Position numbers and translations under genes: made by a program
Assembly: GCA_018266105.1 (NCBI GenBank)
Contig: JAFEBA010000010.1
Span: 175,609-239,608 of the forward strand
Length of the DNA stretch: 64,000 nucleotides
Origin: a bacterium
Lineage (GTDB): Bacteria > Vulcanimicrobiota > Xenobia > Xenobiales > JADMJV01
Direction: 5' to 3'
Notes under the pieces: generated by a model
What the model was told of the DNA's origin: nothing
Seen by the model: only the letters and a program-made list of their open reading frames with translations
Database searches by the model: none
In this document: positions 7,987 through 16,796 of the stretch, piece by piece
Layout of the letters: each line of letters opens with the position of its first letter
Position numbering within the stretch: the first letter of the stretch is position 1

Positions 7987-9218
7987 CGCTGACGGCCTCC
8001 CAGCTCGGCCTCGATCTCTGACCACTCAATGCCTTCGCGCACGGCCAGGGTGCTCATGAAGTAGAGGGCGTCGGCGATCTCCCAGACCAGTTCACGGCGG
8101 TCCTTGTAGGTGGCCACCTCAAAGGCTTCCTCCATAATTTTGCGCTGCAGCAGCTTGGGGCTAGCCAAGAGTTTGGCGGTGTAAGAGCCTTCCACGGGAT
8201 GATCGCGTCGGTCTTGCAACCGTTGAAAAAGCCGATGCAACGAGAACTCAGGACTGAGCAGCGGTCCGCCAAAGCAGCTGTAGGATTGGCGATGACAGGC
8301 TCGCTCCTGCGGCTCCACCACAAACAGCAGCGCGTCACGGTCGCAGTCAGTGCGACAGGCCAGCAGCTTCTGGCGGTGTCCCGAGGTGGCTCCCTTCTCC
8401 CAGACCTCCTGACGCGAGCGACTGTAGTAGATGCCCAACCCCTCATTCAGAGCACGGCCTAAAGACTCGCGGCTGCTGTAGGCCAGCATCAGCACCTGGC
8501 CGGAGGGGTCCTGCACGATGGTGGGCAGCAACTCGACCTTGTCGAAATCCAGGCTGTTCACGATCACATCGGCCGGCTTGAAGGCCCCGGTATAAAGAGC
8601 CATGCCGACCTGCACGTCCATTCCCAGGCGTGAAATGGCGGCGATTTCCTGACCGGTGGCGATGCCGCCGGCCACCGTAACCGGATGAGGCAGTTCGGCC
8701 GCCAGGCTGCGCACCCGCTCGAGGTCCATGCCCTTCATCCCGCCCTCGTCTTCCACAAAGGTGCAAAGGAAGGAGCCGCAATGAGGAGCCAGTCGGCGGG
8801 CACGGTCGAGCACGGACTCTCCTGTGGACTGGGTCCAACCGTGGTCGACCACCTTGCCGTCAACTTGATCCAGGGCCACCATCACTCGTTCGGGAGGTAG
8901 CTGGCTAAGAAACTCGGGCGTGGCCGCCGTACCCACGATCAGCTGCCGGGCCCCGGCCCGCAAGAGTTGCTCGGCTCGAGCTTTGTCGCGAATGCCTCCA
9001 CCCACCCGAACCTGGGCCACCTGACAGATCCGTCGGATCAGGTCAAGGTTGTCGCCTTTGCCCATGGCCGCGTCCAGGTCGATCACGGCCACTTCCCCGT
9101 AGCGATTGAACTCGCGGGCCAGCTCCAGCGGGTCGGTGGGGCTGGTCAGAACGTGTTCCTTGCCCTGGCGGAGCTGGACCGCCTGACCTCCGATCAGATC
9201 GATGCTGCAAATCAGCAT
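7983..9218 (-). CDS. hisA-hisIE: HisA-HisI-HisE fusion (isomerase / cyclohydrolase / pyrophosphohydrolase)
   Basis: A single 411-residue frame carries three histidine-pathway activities. Residues 1-235 are HisA, the ProFAR isomerase barrel: '[14 protein letters not shown]' at the start, 'IDLDAAMG', and 'VTVAGGIATGQEI'. Residues 236-335 are HisI, the phosphoribosyl-AMP cyclohydrolase, with zinc/magnesium motif DCDRDALL and 'HRQSYSCFGG'. The last 75 or so residues are HisE, the phosphoribosyl-ATP pyrophosphohydrolase ('KIMEEAFEVATYKDR'). I see no internal stop or frameshift at either junction. The ATG at 9218 overlaps the end of hisF by seven bases. HisI-HisE fusions are common; joining HisA in front of them is not something I know as usual. 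Confidence 0.93.
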   Translation of the reverse strand: MLICSIDLIGGQAVQLRQGKEHVLTSPTDPLELAREFNRYGEVAVIDLDAAMGKGDNLDLIRRICQVAQVRVGGGIRDKARAEQLLRAGARQLIVGTAATPEFLSQLPPERVMVALDQVDGKVVDHGWTQSTGESVLDRARRLAPHCGSFLCTFVEDEGGMKGMDLERVRSLAAELPHPVTVAGGIATGQEIAAISRLGMDVQVGMALYTGAFKPADVIVNSLDFDKVELLPTIVQDPSGQVLMLAYSSRESLGRALNEGLGIYYSRSRQEVWEKGATSGHRQKLLACRTDCDRDALLFVVEPQERACHRQSYSCFGGPLLSPEFSLHRLFQRLQDRRDHPVEGSYTAKLLASPKLLQRKIMEEAFEVATYKDRRELVWEIADALYFMSTLAVREGIEWSEIEAELGGRQR

Positions 9219-9973
9219 GGGTAACGCACGCTCACTTTCCCGGCCAGACGCTCTTTGAGAGCCCGCACCGTCCATTCTCCCTCGTGAAAAATACTGGCAG
9301 CCAGAGCCGCATCGGCTTTGCCAAGTCTGAAAACGTCTGCAAAGCTGTCCGGGCCCGAACCGCCACCTGACGCGATGATGGGGATCGTCAGCGCTTCAGC
9401 AAAGGCTCTGGTCAATTCCAGATCAAAGCCCGCCCGCGTGCCATCCTGATCCCAAGAGGTCAGCAGAATCTCTCCAGCGCCCAAGTCTGCCGCCTGCCTC
9501 CCCCACTCCAAGGCGTCTCGACCTGAACTTCGCCGGCCCCCATGGGTGAGCACTTCCCAGCCGTTGGCCGCCCGGCGCGCATCAATGGCCACGATGCAGC
9601 ACTGAGAGCCGCAAGGTTGGGCAATCTCCCGTATAAGGTCGGGGCGCTCGACGGCGGCGGTATTGATGGAGATCTTGTCGGCTCCGCATCGCAGCAGGCG
9701 CTGAGCCGTTTCCAGACTGTTCACTCCCCCACCCACCGAAAAAGGAATGGAGAGATTGTCGGCCACCCGCTCGACCACCGAGAGCATGGTGATGCGTCCC
9801 TCATTGGATGCCGAGATATCCAGAAACATGAGTTCGTCGGCACCCTGTCGCTGATACATCAGCCCCAGTTCCACCGGGTCGCCCATGGCTCGCAAGTTTT
9901 GAAACTTAATGCCCTTGACGGTCTGCCCGTCGGCCACGTCCAGGCAGGGGATGATGCGATGGCAAAGCCCCAC
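9212..9973 (-). CDS. hisF: imidazole glycerol phosphate synthase, cyclase subunit
   Basis: This 253-residue beta/alpha barrel is the cyclase half of IGP synthase; it takes ammonia from HisH and forms IGP and AICAR. The start '[19 protein letters not shown]' is the classic HisF N-terminus with catalytic Asp, and the second catalytic Asp is in '[16 protein letters not shown]'. '[10 protein letters not shown]' is the second phosphate site. The start codon is GTG at 9973, sharing one base with the hisH stop (TAGTG), a sign of translational coupling between the two subunits. Confidence 0.95.
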   Translation of the reverse strand: MGLCHRIIPCLDVADGQTVKGIKFQNLRAMGDPVELGLMYQRQGADELMFLDISASNEGRITMLSVVERVADNLSIPFSVGGGVNSLETAQRLLRCGADKISINTAAVERPDLIREIAQPCGSQCCIVAIDARRAANGWEVLTHGGRRSSGRDALEWGRQAADLGAGEILLTSWDQDGTRAGFDLELTRAFAEALTIPIIASGGGSGPDSFADVFRLGKADAALAASIFHEGEWTVRALKERLAGKVSVRYPC

Positions 9974-10545
9974 TACAACTGCTCCTTCCAGTGTCGCAAC
10001 AACTGCTCGCCGAAGGCACCGCTTTTTTCAGGATGAAACTGGAAGGCGGTGAGGTTCTTCTGGCGGATGGCGGCACAAAAGAGCCCATGGTATTCGGCCT
10101 GATAGAGCACGGCCGTTGGGTCGACCGGCTGAGCATAGTAGCTATTCACGAAGTAGACGAATCCCTCAGGCCATCCCGACTGCCTGGCCTGCACATCGTT
10201 CCAGCCCATCTGGGGAACTTTGGGAGCCTGAAAGCGCACCACCTCGCCTTCAATCAGGCCCAGGCCCTCCACTCCTGGCGACTCCTGGCTGGACTGCAGG
10301 AGAATCTGCAGGCCCACGCAGATGCCCAAATAAGGTGTTCCTTCGCGCAGGATTTCGCCCAGGCGTAGCCTGACCTCGCTCAGGCCAGCCATCACCGCTC
10401 CAAAAGCTCCCACCCCGGGCAAAATCAGTGGGCGGTCGCCGCTGGGCTGAGTGACCAGGGCAAAGCTCCAGCCCAGTCGTTCCAGGCAGCGACGCAGGCT
10501 GCCTAAATTGCCGCCGCCGTAGTCGAGCAGCTCCAGTTCAGGCAT
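9973..10545 (-). CDS. hisH: imidazole glycerol phosphate synthase, glutaminase subunit
   Basis: This 190-residue class I glutamine amidotransferase supplies ammonia to HisF. The nucleophile lies in GICVGLQ (GxCxGxQ motif), and the His-Glu pair is in 'FQFHPEKSG' near the C-terminus. The N-terminal 'DYGGGNLGSLRRCLERLG' is typical of HisH. The ATG at 10545 overlaps the hisB stop by eight bases. Length is slightly short of the usual 200 residues but all catalytic parts are present. Confidence 0.94.
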   Translation of the reverse strand: MPELELLDYGGGNLGSLRRCLERLGWSFALVTQPSGDRPLILPGVGAFGAVMAGLSEVRLRLGEILREGTPYLGICVGLQILLQSSQESPGVEGLGLIEGEVVRFQAPKVPQMGWNDVQARQSGWPEGFVYFVNSYYAQPVDPTAVLYQAEYHGLFCAAIRQKNLTAFQFHPEKSGAFGEQLLRHWKEQL

Positions 10546-11131
10546 CGATCATGCCCTTGGTGCTCAGGATCTGGCCGTCGTCCAGACGCCGGCAGGCCGC
10601 CCGCAAGGCTCGCCCAAAGCCTTTCATGGCGGACTCGATCAGGTGGTGGTCGTTGTCCTGGCAGTGGCTGTGTACATGCAAGGCGGCCCGAGCACTGTCA
10701 GCCAGGCCTTTAAAGAAGTCGCGAAACAGGTTGGGGTCCAAGTTGCCGATGGCGTGGGGGCCAAACTGCAAGCCCCAGACCAGGGTGGGACGGCCACAAA
10801 GATCCAGGGCCACAGTGGTCAGGGTCCCGTCCATGGCGAAAGAAAAACATCCTGCCCGTTCAATGCCCTGGTAGCCGTGACCGAGTGCCTCGCGCAGGGC
10901 CTGGCCCAACACAATACCCGTGTCTTCCATCAAATGATGGGGATCGACCTCGATATCGCCCCGGGCCTTCAGCACCAGTCCGAAACGACCGTGACAGGCG
11001 AAAGCGTCCAGCATATGCGAAAAAAAGGGCACCGGCGTATCGATCTGGATCGCTCCCCCATCCACACAAAGCTTCAGATCGATGTCGGTTTCGCGGGTTT
11101 TGCGCACCACCGCCGCGCTGCGTACATTCAT
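10538..11131 (-). CDS. hisB: imidazoleglycerol-phosphate dehydratase
   Basis: This 197-residue monofunctional dehydratase turns IGP into imidazole-acetol phosphate. Metal-binding histidine motifs are visible: 'FFSHMLDAFACHGRF', 'DPHHLMEDTGIVLGQAL' and 'HVHSHCQDNDHHLIESAMK'. There is no N-terminal phosphatase domain of the E. coli HisB type, so the histidinol-phosphatase step must come from elsewhere (see the HAD domain of the neighbouring hisC fusion). The ATG overlaps the TGA of hisC-HAD as ATGA. Confidence 0.95.
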   Translation of the reverse strand: MNVRSAAVVRKTRETDIDLKLCVDGGAIQIDTPVPFFSHMLDAFACHGRFGLVLKARGDIEVDPHHLMEDTGIVLGQALREALGHGYQGIERAGCFSFAMDGTLTTVALDLCGRPTLVWGLQFGPHAIGNLDPNLFRDFFKGLADSARAALHVHSHCQDNDHHLIESAMKGFGRALRAACRRLDDGQILSTKGMIDA

Positions 11132-12816
11132 GCTGGATCCAGAAGGAAGAGTGCGGGTAGATCAGCGATCTTTTCGATGATGTAATCGGCTCCGGCTGAG
11201 CGCAGGCGTTCTGCCGACTGATTGGTGGTCACTCCCACGGCCGTCAATCCGGCCGCTTTGGCGGCGACCATGTCGTCCACGGAATTGCCGACATAGATGC
11301 CGCCGTGCAGGCGGTGGCGAGCCATGAGCACGTGCAGCCCGTCAGGATGAGGCTTGGGGCGCGTCACTTCGGCATCATCCTTGCAGAGCACATCCCGAAA
11401 GTGCGGAGCCAGTCGGGGCGCCCAGATGGGTTCGAACTCCTGGCGAGGGCGGCCGGTGTAAATAAAGAGCGGGTGGCGAGCGGCCAGATTCTGGAGATGA
11501 GCTTCCTCAAAGAGAGCTGTCTCCACCTGGTGGGCCAGTTGCAGATAGAGCTGCTGACCCTCGCGCTGTAGTTCTACGAGCGGTCGCTCTCGACCATCTC
11601 GGCGCAACAGCTCGAAGGCGGCATCCCAATCGTCGTTGTAGCCGCCCTCGGCCCGCAGCTCCAAGAGCTGTTCGCGCGAGCAACCGGTCAGGCGGCTGAT
11701 GCACGTGTCGTAGCTCTGAGAGGTGTCCACCAGAGTATCGTCCAGGTCAAAGATGATGGCGTAACCACGAGTGAACTCGGCCAGTAGATGCAGCAGTCTC
11801 TCCATTTCGGCTTCGCTGCCCACAGAAACTCGGACCGAACCGCTCATCTTGGGCAGGCTGGAACGATCCCGCACCAGCATCCCTCGATCATAAAGATAAG
11901 CGGAAAGTGCTTTGGAATTGAGTCCAGCCCAGATCAGGAAAAAATTGGCGGCCCCAGGGGTGGTGCGGTAGCCCAGTCCGTTGAGCACCTGCAGCGCGTA
12001 GTTCTTGCGCACCATCAGCGCATCGGCCTGCTGTTGGACAAGCTCGCTGCGAGGCAAGAAATCCAGCAGCGCGCGCACGGCCAGAGCATTGACGCTGTAT
12101 GGTGAACGCACCCTGCGCATCCATTCGATCAGCTGGGGATGAGCGGCCAGGAAACCCAGACGCAGACCAGCCATCCCCCAGGCTTTGGAGAAGGTGCGGC
12201 TCACGACCAGGTTAGGGTGGATTCTTACCAGCGGTAAGGCGGTTTGGCGGTAGTACTCGTAGTATGCCTCGTCGATGACGAACAGAGTTTCGGGAAAATC
12301 ACGCAACCAGGCTCGCAGGCGCTGGAGCGGCAGAACTGCCCCGGTCGGGTTATCCGGAGTGGCCAGAATGGCCATTTTGACCCCCCGGCGCAGGGCCGCC
12401 TCCATTCCCTCAAGGTCGAAACGAAGGTCCTGGCAATTGGGAACTTCCTCCAGCACGGCCTGGCAAAGCTGTAAATAATGGGGGATGAGAGCAAAGGTTG
12501 GTTGGGCCACCAGGGCCCGGTCCTGATCCGGCTCCACGAAGGTGAAGGCAGTGACGAACAAACCTTCGTCGCTGCCGTTGGTGATCAGCAGGTATTCTTC
12601 TGGTAATTCCAGATGCCGCGACAGGCCTTGCAGCAGGCGGGTGTATTCAGGATAGGTGGTCAACTCGCCGGCATCAAAATCAGGAAGATGCTCGGGGAAG
12701 CCTTGAGTGTTCTCGTTAAAGTCAAGACGCACGCGCGAGCGGCGTCCCTCCAGGGGCGGCAAGTAGGCTTTCATGGCCTGCACGGCGCGGCGCGCTTGAG
12801 GGAAAGGCTGGCTCAA
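11128..12816 (-). CDS. hisC: histidinol-phosphate aminotransferase fused to a HAD phosphatase
   Basis: A single 562-residue protein has two domains. Residues 1-350 are a class I/II aminotransferase of the HisC type: 'DFNENTQGFPEHLP' near the start, 'ATPDNPTGAVLPL', and the PLP lysine K211 in 'SRTFSKAWGMAGLRLGF'. Residues 351-562 are a haloacid-dehalogenase phosphatase: D357-x-D359 in 'IIFDLDDTLVDT', T454 in 'IYTGRP', K488 in 'RPKPHP', and the acidic 'GNSVDD' at 510-515. All four HAD motifs are intact. HisC makes histidinol phosphate and the next step needs a phosphatase, which is otherwise missing from this operon, so the HAD half is probably the histidinol phosphatase (inference). The TTG start at 12816 overlaps the hisG stop by four bases; an ATG at 12774 is the alternative. 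Confidence 0.9.
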   Translation of the reverse strand: MSQPFPQARRAVQAMKAYLPPLEGRRSRVRLDFNENTQGFPEHLPDFDAGELTTYPEYTRLLQGLSRHLELPEEYLLITNGSDEGLFVTAFTFVEPDQDRALVAQPTFALIPHYLQLCQAVLEEVPNCQDLRFDLEGMEAALRRGVKMAILATPDNPTGAVLPLQRLRAWLRDFPETLFVIDEAYYEYYRQTALPLVRIHPNLVVSRTFSKAWGMAGLRLGFLAAHPQLIEWMRRVRSPYSVNALAVRALLDFLPRSELVQQQADALMVRKNYALQVLNGLGYRTTPGAANFFLIWAGLNSKALSAYLYDRGMLVRDRSSLPKMSGSVRVSVGSEAEMERLLHLLAEFTRGYAIIFDLDDTLVDTSQSYDTCISRLTGCSREQLLELRAEGGYNDDWDAAFELLRRDGRERPLVELQREGQQLYLQLAHQVETALFEEAHLQNLAARHPLFIYTGRPRQEFEPIWAPRLAPHFRDVLCKDDAEVTRPKPHPDGLHVLMARHRLHGGIYVGNSVDDMVAAKAAGLTAVGVTTNQSAERLRSAGADYIIEKIADLPALFLLDPA

Positions 12817-13688
12817 GGAACGATTTTCTCCAGACGATATTCCAGGATGTCGGTGGCTCCACCCTGACGCAACTTGGGAATGAGGGTGGGGACGTCGCGC
12901 TTGGGCACGGCTACTTTCACGGCGAAGCCCTGGTCGCCATAGAGGGGCGAGACGGTGGGCGAACGCATGGCGGGCATTTGAGCCACCAGCGCTTCCAAAC
13001 GGTCGGCCGGCACATTCATTTCCAAAAGCACTCGCTGTTCGGCGTCCAGAGTGGAGCGCATCAGCATCACCATGCGCTCCAGTTTGTCCTTCTTCCAGGG
13101 GTCCTGGAGCACCGAGGTATGAACCACAAAGCGGGTGGTGGAGGTGAGTAAATCATCCACGATAGTCAGACGGTTGGAAACCAGGGTGGCGCCGGTGGAG
13201 GTGTTGTCCACAATCATATCGGCATCTTCCGGAGGCAGAGCCTCGGTGGCTCCAAAAGTCTTGATGAAGACGGCCTCGTAGCCTTTGTGTTGCAGGTAGC
13301 GCCGGGTCAGGCGTTCGTATTCGGAAGCGACCACCAGAGGAGTGGGCGGCTTGAAGGTGCCGTTCTCCACCAGATGCTCCGGTACGGCCGCCACCAGGCG
13401 CACAGGATTCAGTCCAAGGTCCATCAACTCGGTCAGACCAGAATCGGGGGGATCCAGTCCCAGTTCGACCATCCAGTCGTGGCCGACAAAGCCAGCATCA
13501 TGGCGACCCAACGAAACCAGCGAGGCGATATTCTGGGGTTTGAGCAGTTTGGCGGTGATCTCCGGGTCAGAGCAACTGGGACGATAGGAGCGGGCGCCGA
13601 AAGAGAAACGGGCTCCTACCGAAGCCAGTAGAGCGGTGGTGCTCTCCTGCAGGCGCCCTTTGGGAATAAGCAGGCTGAGTTGGTTCAT
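12813..13688 (-). CDS. hisG: ATP phosphoribosyltransferase, long form
   Basis: This 291-residue enzyme commits ATP and PRPP to histidine synthesis. The N-terminus 'LLIPKGRLQESTTALLASVG' and the PRPP site 'ADMIVDNTSTGATL' are diagnostic. The protein is the long form: about 75 C-terminal residues after the catalytic domain form the histidine-sensing regulatory domain, so no HisZ partner is needed and feedback inhibition is likely. It is the first gene of the operon, divergent from ribA with 60 bases between the two starts. I saw no histidine-rich leader peptide, attenuator or T-box in that gap. Confidence 0.95.
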   Translation of the reverse strand: MNQLSLLIPKGRLQESTTALLASVGARFSFGARSYRPSCSDPEITAKLLKPQNIASLVSLGRHDAGFVGHDWMVELGLDPPDSGLTELMDLGLNPVRLVAAVPEHLVENGTFKPPTPLVVASEYERLTRRYLQHKGYEAVFIKTFGATEALPPEDADMIVDNTSTGATLVSNRLTIVDDLLTSTTRFVVHTSVLQDPWKKDKLERMVMLMRSTLDAEQRVLLEMNVPADRLEALVAQMPAMRSPTVSPLYGDQGFAVKVAVPKRDVPTLIPKLRQGGATDILEYRLEKIVP

Positions 13689-13748
13689 GGAGCTGCGTTT
13701 GCCATCGCCGCAGGGTGTCCTGGCTTGAAATCAGAAGAAGAACTGACG
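13689..13748. promoter_or_regulatory. divergent promoter region between hisG and ribA
   Basis: The 60 bases between the hisG and ribA start codons must hold the leaders of both genes, and probably both promoters unless these begin inside the coding regions. I see no convincing -35/-10 pair, no leader peptide rich in histidine codons and no terminator-like hairpin. The AGAAGAAG at 13734-13741 serves as the ribA ribosome site. Confidence 0.4.
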
Positions 13749-14348
13749 ATGAGTGACTTGAGCGTCTGCAGAATGGCCAGTGCGCGGGTTCCCGTGGAGC
13801 AGGGAGAGTTTCAACTCCACCTCTACCGCAACAATCTGGATGGCCTGGACCATCTGGCCTTTGTTTTGGGAGATTTACAGGGGCAGCCGGGTGTGCTGAC
13901 CCGGATCCACTCGGAGTGCTTTACCGGTGACGTGCTGGGCTCGTTGCGTTGCGACTGCGGGCCCCAGCTACACGAATCGCTGGCCATGATTGCCCGTCGC
14001 GGCACAGGAGTGGTGGTTTACATGCGCCAGGAGGGTCGCGGGATTGGACTGCTGGAAAAGCTGCGGGCCTACAACCTGCAAGATGAAGGCTTCGACACAG
14101 TGGACGCCAATCTGAGGCTGGGCCACCCGGCGGATGCGCGCGATTATTCCACGGCCGCTCTCATTTTGCAGCATCTGGGGGTGACTTCGGTCGACCTGAT
14201 CACCAACAATCCCGACAAAATCGAGAGCATGCAGCAACTGGGGGTCAAGGTCGCTCAGCGTATCCCCCTGGTCGTGGAAGTTAATCCCGAGAGCCGGGAC
14301 TATATTCAGACCAAAATTTCTCGAATGCAGCACCTGGGTCCAGGCTAG
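13749..14348 (+). CDS. ribA: GTP cyclohydrolase II
   Basis: This 199-residue zinc enzyme opens GTP in the first step of riboflavin synthesis. The zinc cysteines are in 'HSECFTGDVLGSLRCDCGPQ', the active-site segment is 'YMRQEGRGIGLLEKLRAYN', and 'LITNNPDKIESMQQLGV' is the C-terminal signature. It lacks the RibB (DHBP synthase) half found in many bifunctional RibBA proteins. The ATG at 13749 has AGAAGAAG about eight bases upstream. It is a single-gene unit between the his operon and a convergent kinase gene eight bases downstream. Confidence 0.94.
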   Translation: MSDLSVCRMASARVPVEQGEFQLHLYRNNLDGLDHLAFVLGDLQGQPGVLTRIHSECFTGDVLGSLRCDCGPQLHESLAMIARRGTGVVVYMRQEGRGIGLLEKLRAYNLQDEGFDTVDANLRLGHPADARDYSTAALILQHLGVTSVDLITNNPDKIESMQQLGVKVAQRIPLVVEVNPESRDYIQTKISRMQHLGPG

Positions 14349-14356
14349 GAGCCACT

Positions 14357-15976
14357 TCAGTTGGGCAAAAAGACGGTGAAGGAAGACCCTTCGCCGGGGG
14401 TGCTGTGCAACTCCAGCGTGCCCCCGTGCAATTCTACCAGTTGTTTGCTGATGGCCAGGCCCAGCCCGCTGCTGTCCCGCCGCCGATGGTTGGAGGCCCG
14501 TGTAAACAAGGCGAAGATTGTGGCCTGAGCCTCGAGTGGAATGCCGATGCCGGAGTCTTCGACCAGGATGCGTACCCCGTTGATGACGCTTTGGGCCGAA
14601 ACCTGAACCCAGCCCTCGGATTTGTTGTATTTGACAGCATTGCTGACCAGATTGCTTAAAACCTGGCGCAATCGCACCGGATCGGCTCGAACCAGCAACT
14701 CAGGATCCACCTCCGGCTCGCGGATCTGGACCTTCTCTTGCTGAGCAAATTCGGAAAACTCATCAATGACCCGGTCCACGGTTTCACGCAGCCTGCAGGT
14801 CTGGGGCTCCACGCGCATGGCCTGCATACCCATGCGGGCCAGATCGTGCAGGTCGTTCGTCAGGTTGGACATGTGGCGGGCGCTTTCCACCACCCCGCGG
14901 GCCAGAGACTGCAGACGCGGATCGCTCACTTTGCGTTCCAGTAATTGGCTATAGGACATCACCCCCTGGATGGTGTTGCGCAAATCGTGCGTCACCACGG
15001 CCAGGAACTCATCCTTGATGCGATTGGACTCCTGTTCTTTCTGTAACCGCCAACTGCGCTGGATCATGGAGGCGATGTAGCCCGCGGCCAGTTCCAAAAG
15101 TTCCAGGTCGGATTCGAGGTAAGAATAGGGCCGAACCGACCAGAATTGAAGCACGCCGAAGGTGTTCTGGCGCTCGCTCAAGGGCACGGCGATCACCGAT
15201 CGCAGCGACCCACCTGGCATCCAGAGGTCCTGGCTGTGAGGGAAGCGCCGTTCCTGATGCAGGTCGTCGATGCGCAGACTGCGGTGGTGCAGACAGACAT
15301 AACCGCTAAGAGTGTCGCGCACCGGGAGTTCTTCAAAGGGTTCGCCCGGGGCAGCCGGTCCCCGGTGGGCTGCCGCCACCTTCAGAGAGGTATTGTCTGG
15401 CTGAAGAAACAGAATGAAGGCCTGGTCCACAGGCATCAGGGGACTCAGCGAGGCCAGTACCGAGTGCAGGATGGAATCGGTGTCGTCGGCCTGGGAGATG
15501 CGACGAACCAGGCTGACCAGACTGTCCAGACGGTGAGGCGCGGGCGTCGAACCTCCGCGGCGCACCCGCTGGGGAGCCAGATGCCGCATGAAGTAGCTCA
15601 TGAGATTGTGGTGAGAGAAAATGCCGACCAGGCGTCTGTCTTCCACCACCGGTAAGCAAGCGTGGCTTTCCAAGGATTTGACGGCCCGGGCGATGTCGTC
15701 CGAGGGGCGTAGAGGCTCCACCCACTGGCCGTGTTGGCGGGTTTCAGACTGGGCCAGGCTGGGCGAAAGCGGCACACCGGTGGAAAGCTGGGCCACCAAT
15801 CCAGGGGCGCTGAGCAAGCCTACAAAAGCGTCTCCCTCGAGAATGGGCAGGTTGCGCACGCGGTGCCGTATCATGGTGGCCAGAGACTCCTCCAGAGGAG
15901 TATCGGCGCTGGTTACGACGGGGTCTTTGGTCATCCACTCGGCAACAGACATGGGCGCGGTGTTTCCACAGTCCAA
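14357..15976 (-). CDS. CBS-GAF sensor histidine kinase
   Basis: This 539-residue kinase has a CBS pair (about residues 9-135; 'VAEWMTKDPVVTSADTPL' and 'CLPVVEDRRLVGIFSHHNL'), a GAF domain (about 150-310), a short coil, then a dimerisation domain with the phospho-acceptor in 'AVVTHDLRNTIQGVMSY', and an ATPase domain with N-box 'NLVSNAVKYN', G1 'VEDSGIGI' and G2 'SSGLGLAISKQL'. No transmembrane segment is present, so it is a soluble sensor; CBS pairs usually bind adenine nucleotides, suggesting an energy input. The TTG at 15976 is preferred because GAGGG stands eight bases before it; the ATG at 15952 lacks a ribosome site. No receiver gene is adjacent. Confidence 0.85.
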   Translation of the reverse strand: MDCGNTAPMSVAEWMTKDPVVTSADTPLEESLATMIRHRVRNLPILEGDAFVGLLSAPGLVAQLSTGVPLSPSLAQSETRQHGQWVEPLRPSDDIARAVKSLESHACLPVVEDRRLVGIFSHHNLMSYFMRHLAPQRVRRGGSTPAPHRLDSLVSLVRRISQADDTDSILHSVLASLSPLMPVDQAFILFLQPDNTSLKVAAAHRGPAAPGEPFEELPVRDTLSGYVCLHHRSLRIDDLHQERRFPHSQDLWMPGGSLRSVIAVPLSERQNTFGVLQFWSVRPYSYLESDLELLELAAGYIASMIQRSWRLQKEQESNRIKDEFLAVVTHDLRNTIQGVMSYSQLLERKVSDPRLQSLARGVVESARHMSNLTNDLHDLARMGMQAMRVEPQTCRLRETVDRVIDEFSEFAQQEKVQIREPEVDPELLVRADPVRLRQVLSNLVSNAVKYNKSEGWVQVSAQSVINGVRILVEDSGIGIPLEAQATIFALFTRASNHRRRDSSGLGLAISKQLVELHGGTLELHSTPGEGSSFTVFLPN

Positions 15977-16013
15977 AGGGAGTTCCCTCGGCGATCAGCG
16001 AACAGCCGCAGTC

Positions 16014-16796
16014 GTGGGTTGGGCGGAGCAGCGGCGCCAGGCCGAGGTCAAAGATGAACAGGGGCGGACACTGGAGCTCTCCTATGTCGATTTGCAGCCA
16101 GACCGTCCTCAGTGGGACACGCCCATGGTTTTCATTCACGGGGCGGCGGGGCACTTCAGTCAATGGAGCCATCAGCTGGACTTTTTCTCGGCCCGTTGTC
16201 GCTGTCTGGCTCTGGACCTGCGCGGCCATGGCCAGAGCCATCGACCGGATTGGTCCGACTATAGCGCGGAAGTATTTGCCGACGACGTCCTGATGATCCT
16301 CGAGCATGCCCGAGTAGACGGTCCCATCATCCTGGTGGGACACTCCTTCGGTGGCGCTGTAGCCACTGTGTTCACGCTACGACATCCGGAGAGGGTGGCC
16401 AAGCTGGCTCTGCTCAGCACCACCGGCACGCTGGCCCTGGGTCTGCACGTGTTGGCTCTCATGAAGATGCCCGCCTTTCTGCTCAACCCAATCCAGAAGT
16501 ATTTCCAAAAGCGGGTTGGCGCCCCTGTTCCGGTGCTGAAGAAGCTTGTGCCCAAGGTGGATGCCTGGGACGGCTGGGACCTCTATCCTCAGATCTCGGT
16601 GCCTACGCTGGTTATGTGTGGAGAGCTGGATAAATTGACCAAGCCGAAGCAGGTACGGCGAATGGCCGAGGCCATTCCTCAGGTTCACTATGAAGGGATT
16701 GGCTTTTCCGCCCACCTGCCCCAACTGGAACGGCCGCAGCGCGTGAATGAAGCCTTGTTGACCTTCGTGCGCGGCCAGTCGGAGCGTCCCTTTTAG
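16014..16796 (+). CDS. alpha/beta hydrolase
   Basis: This is an alpha/beta-hydrolase of about 260 residues. The oxyanion segment is 'VFIHGAAGHFSQW', the nucleophile is the Ser of 'LVGHSFGGAVA', the acid is in 'MCGELDKLTKPKQV', and the histidine is in 'FSAHLPQLERPQRV'. The complete triad suggests an active esterase or related hydrolase; the substrate is unknown. The start is uncertain: GTG at 16014 is listed, while an ATG at 15951 and a GTG at 15960 in the same frame would overlap the divergent kinase start. Its stop TAG shares a base with the GTG of the next gene, so the two are probably translated as a pair. Confidence 0.82.
   Translation: MGWAEQRRQAEVKDEQGRTLELSYVDLQPDRPQWDTPMVFIHGAAGHFSQWSHQLDFFSARCRCLALDLRGHGQSHRPDWSDYSAEVFADDVLMILEHARVDGPIILVGHSFGGAVATVFTLRHPERVAKLALLSTTGTLALGLHVLALMKMPAFLLNPIQKYFQKRVGAPVPVLKKLVPKVDAWDGWDLYPQISVPTLVMCGELDKLTKPKQVRRMAEAIPQVHYEGIGFSAHLPQLERPQRVNEALLTFVRGQSERPF

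Noticed and set aside
13689-13748. Histidine attenuator or T-box before hisG
   Set aside because: The leader is only 60 bases, with no run of histidine codons, no T-box motif and no terminator hairpin.
15621-16013. A 130-residue N-terminal extension of the alpha/beta hydrolase
   Set aside because: It runs antisense through the kinase gene and has no hydrolase homology; the hydrolase fold begins after 16014.
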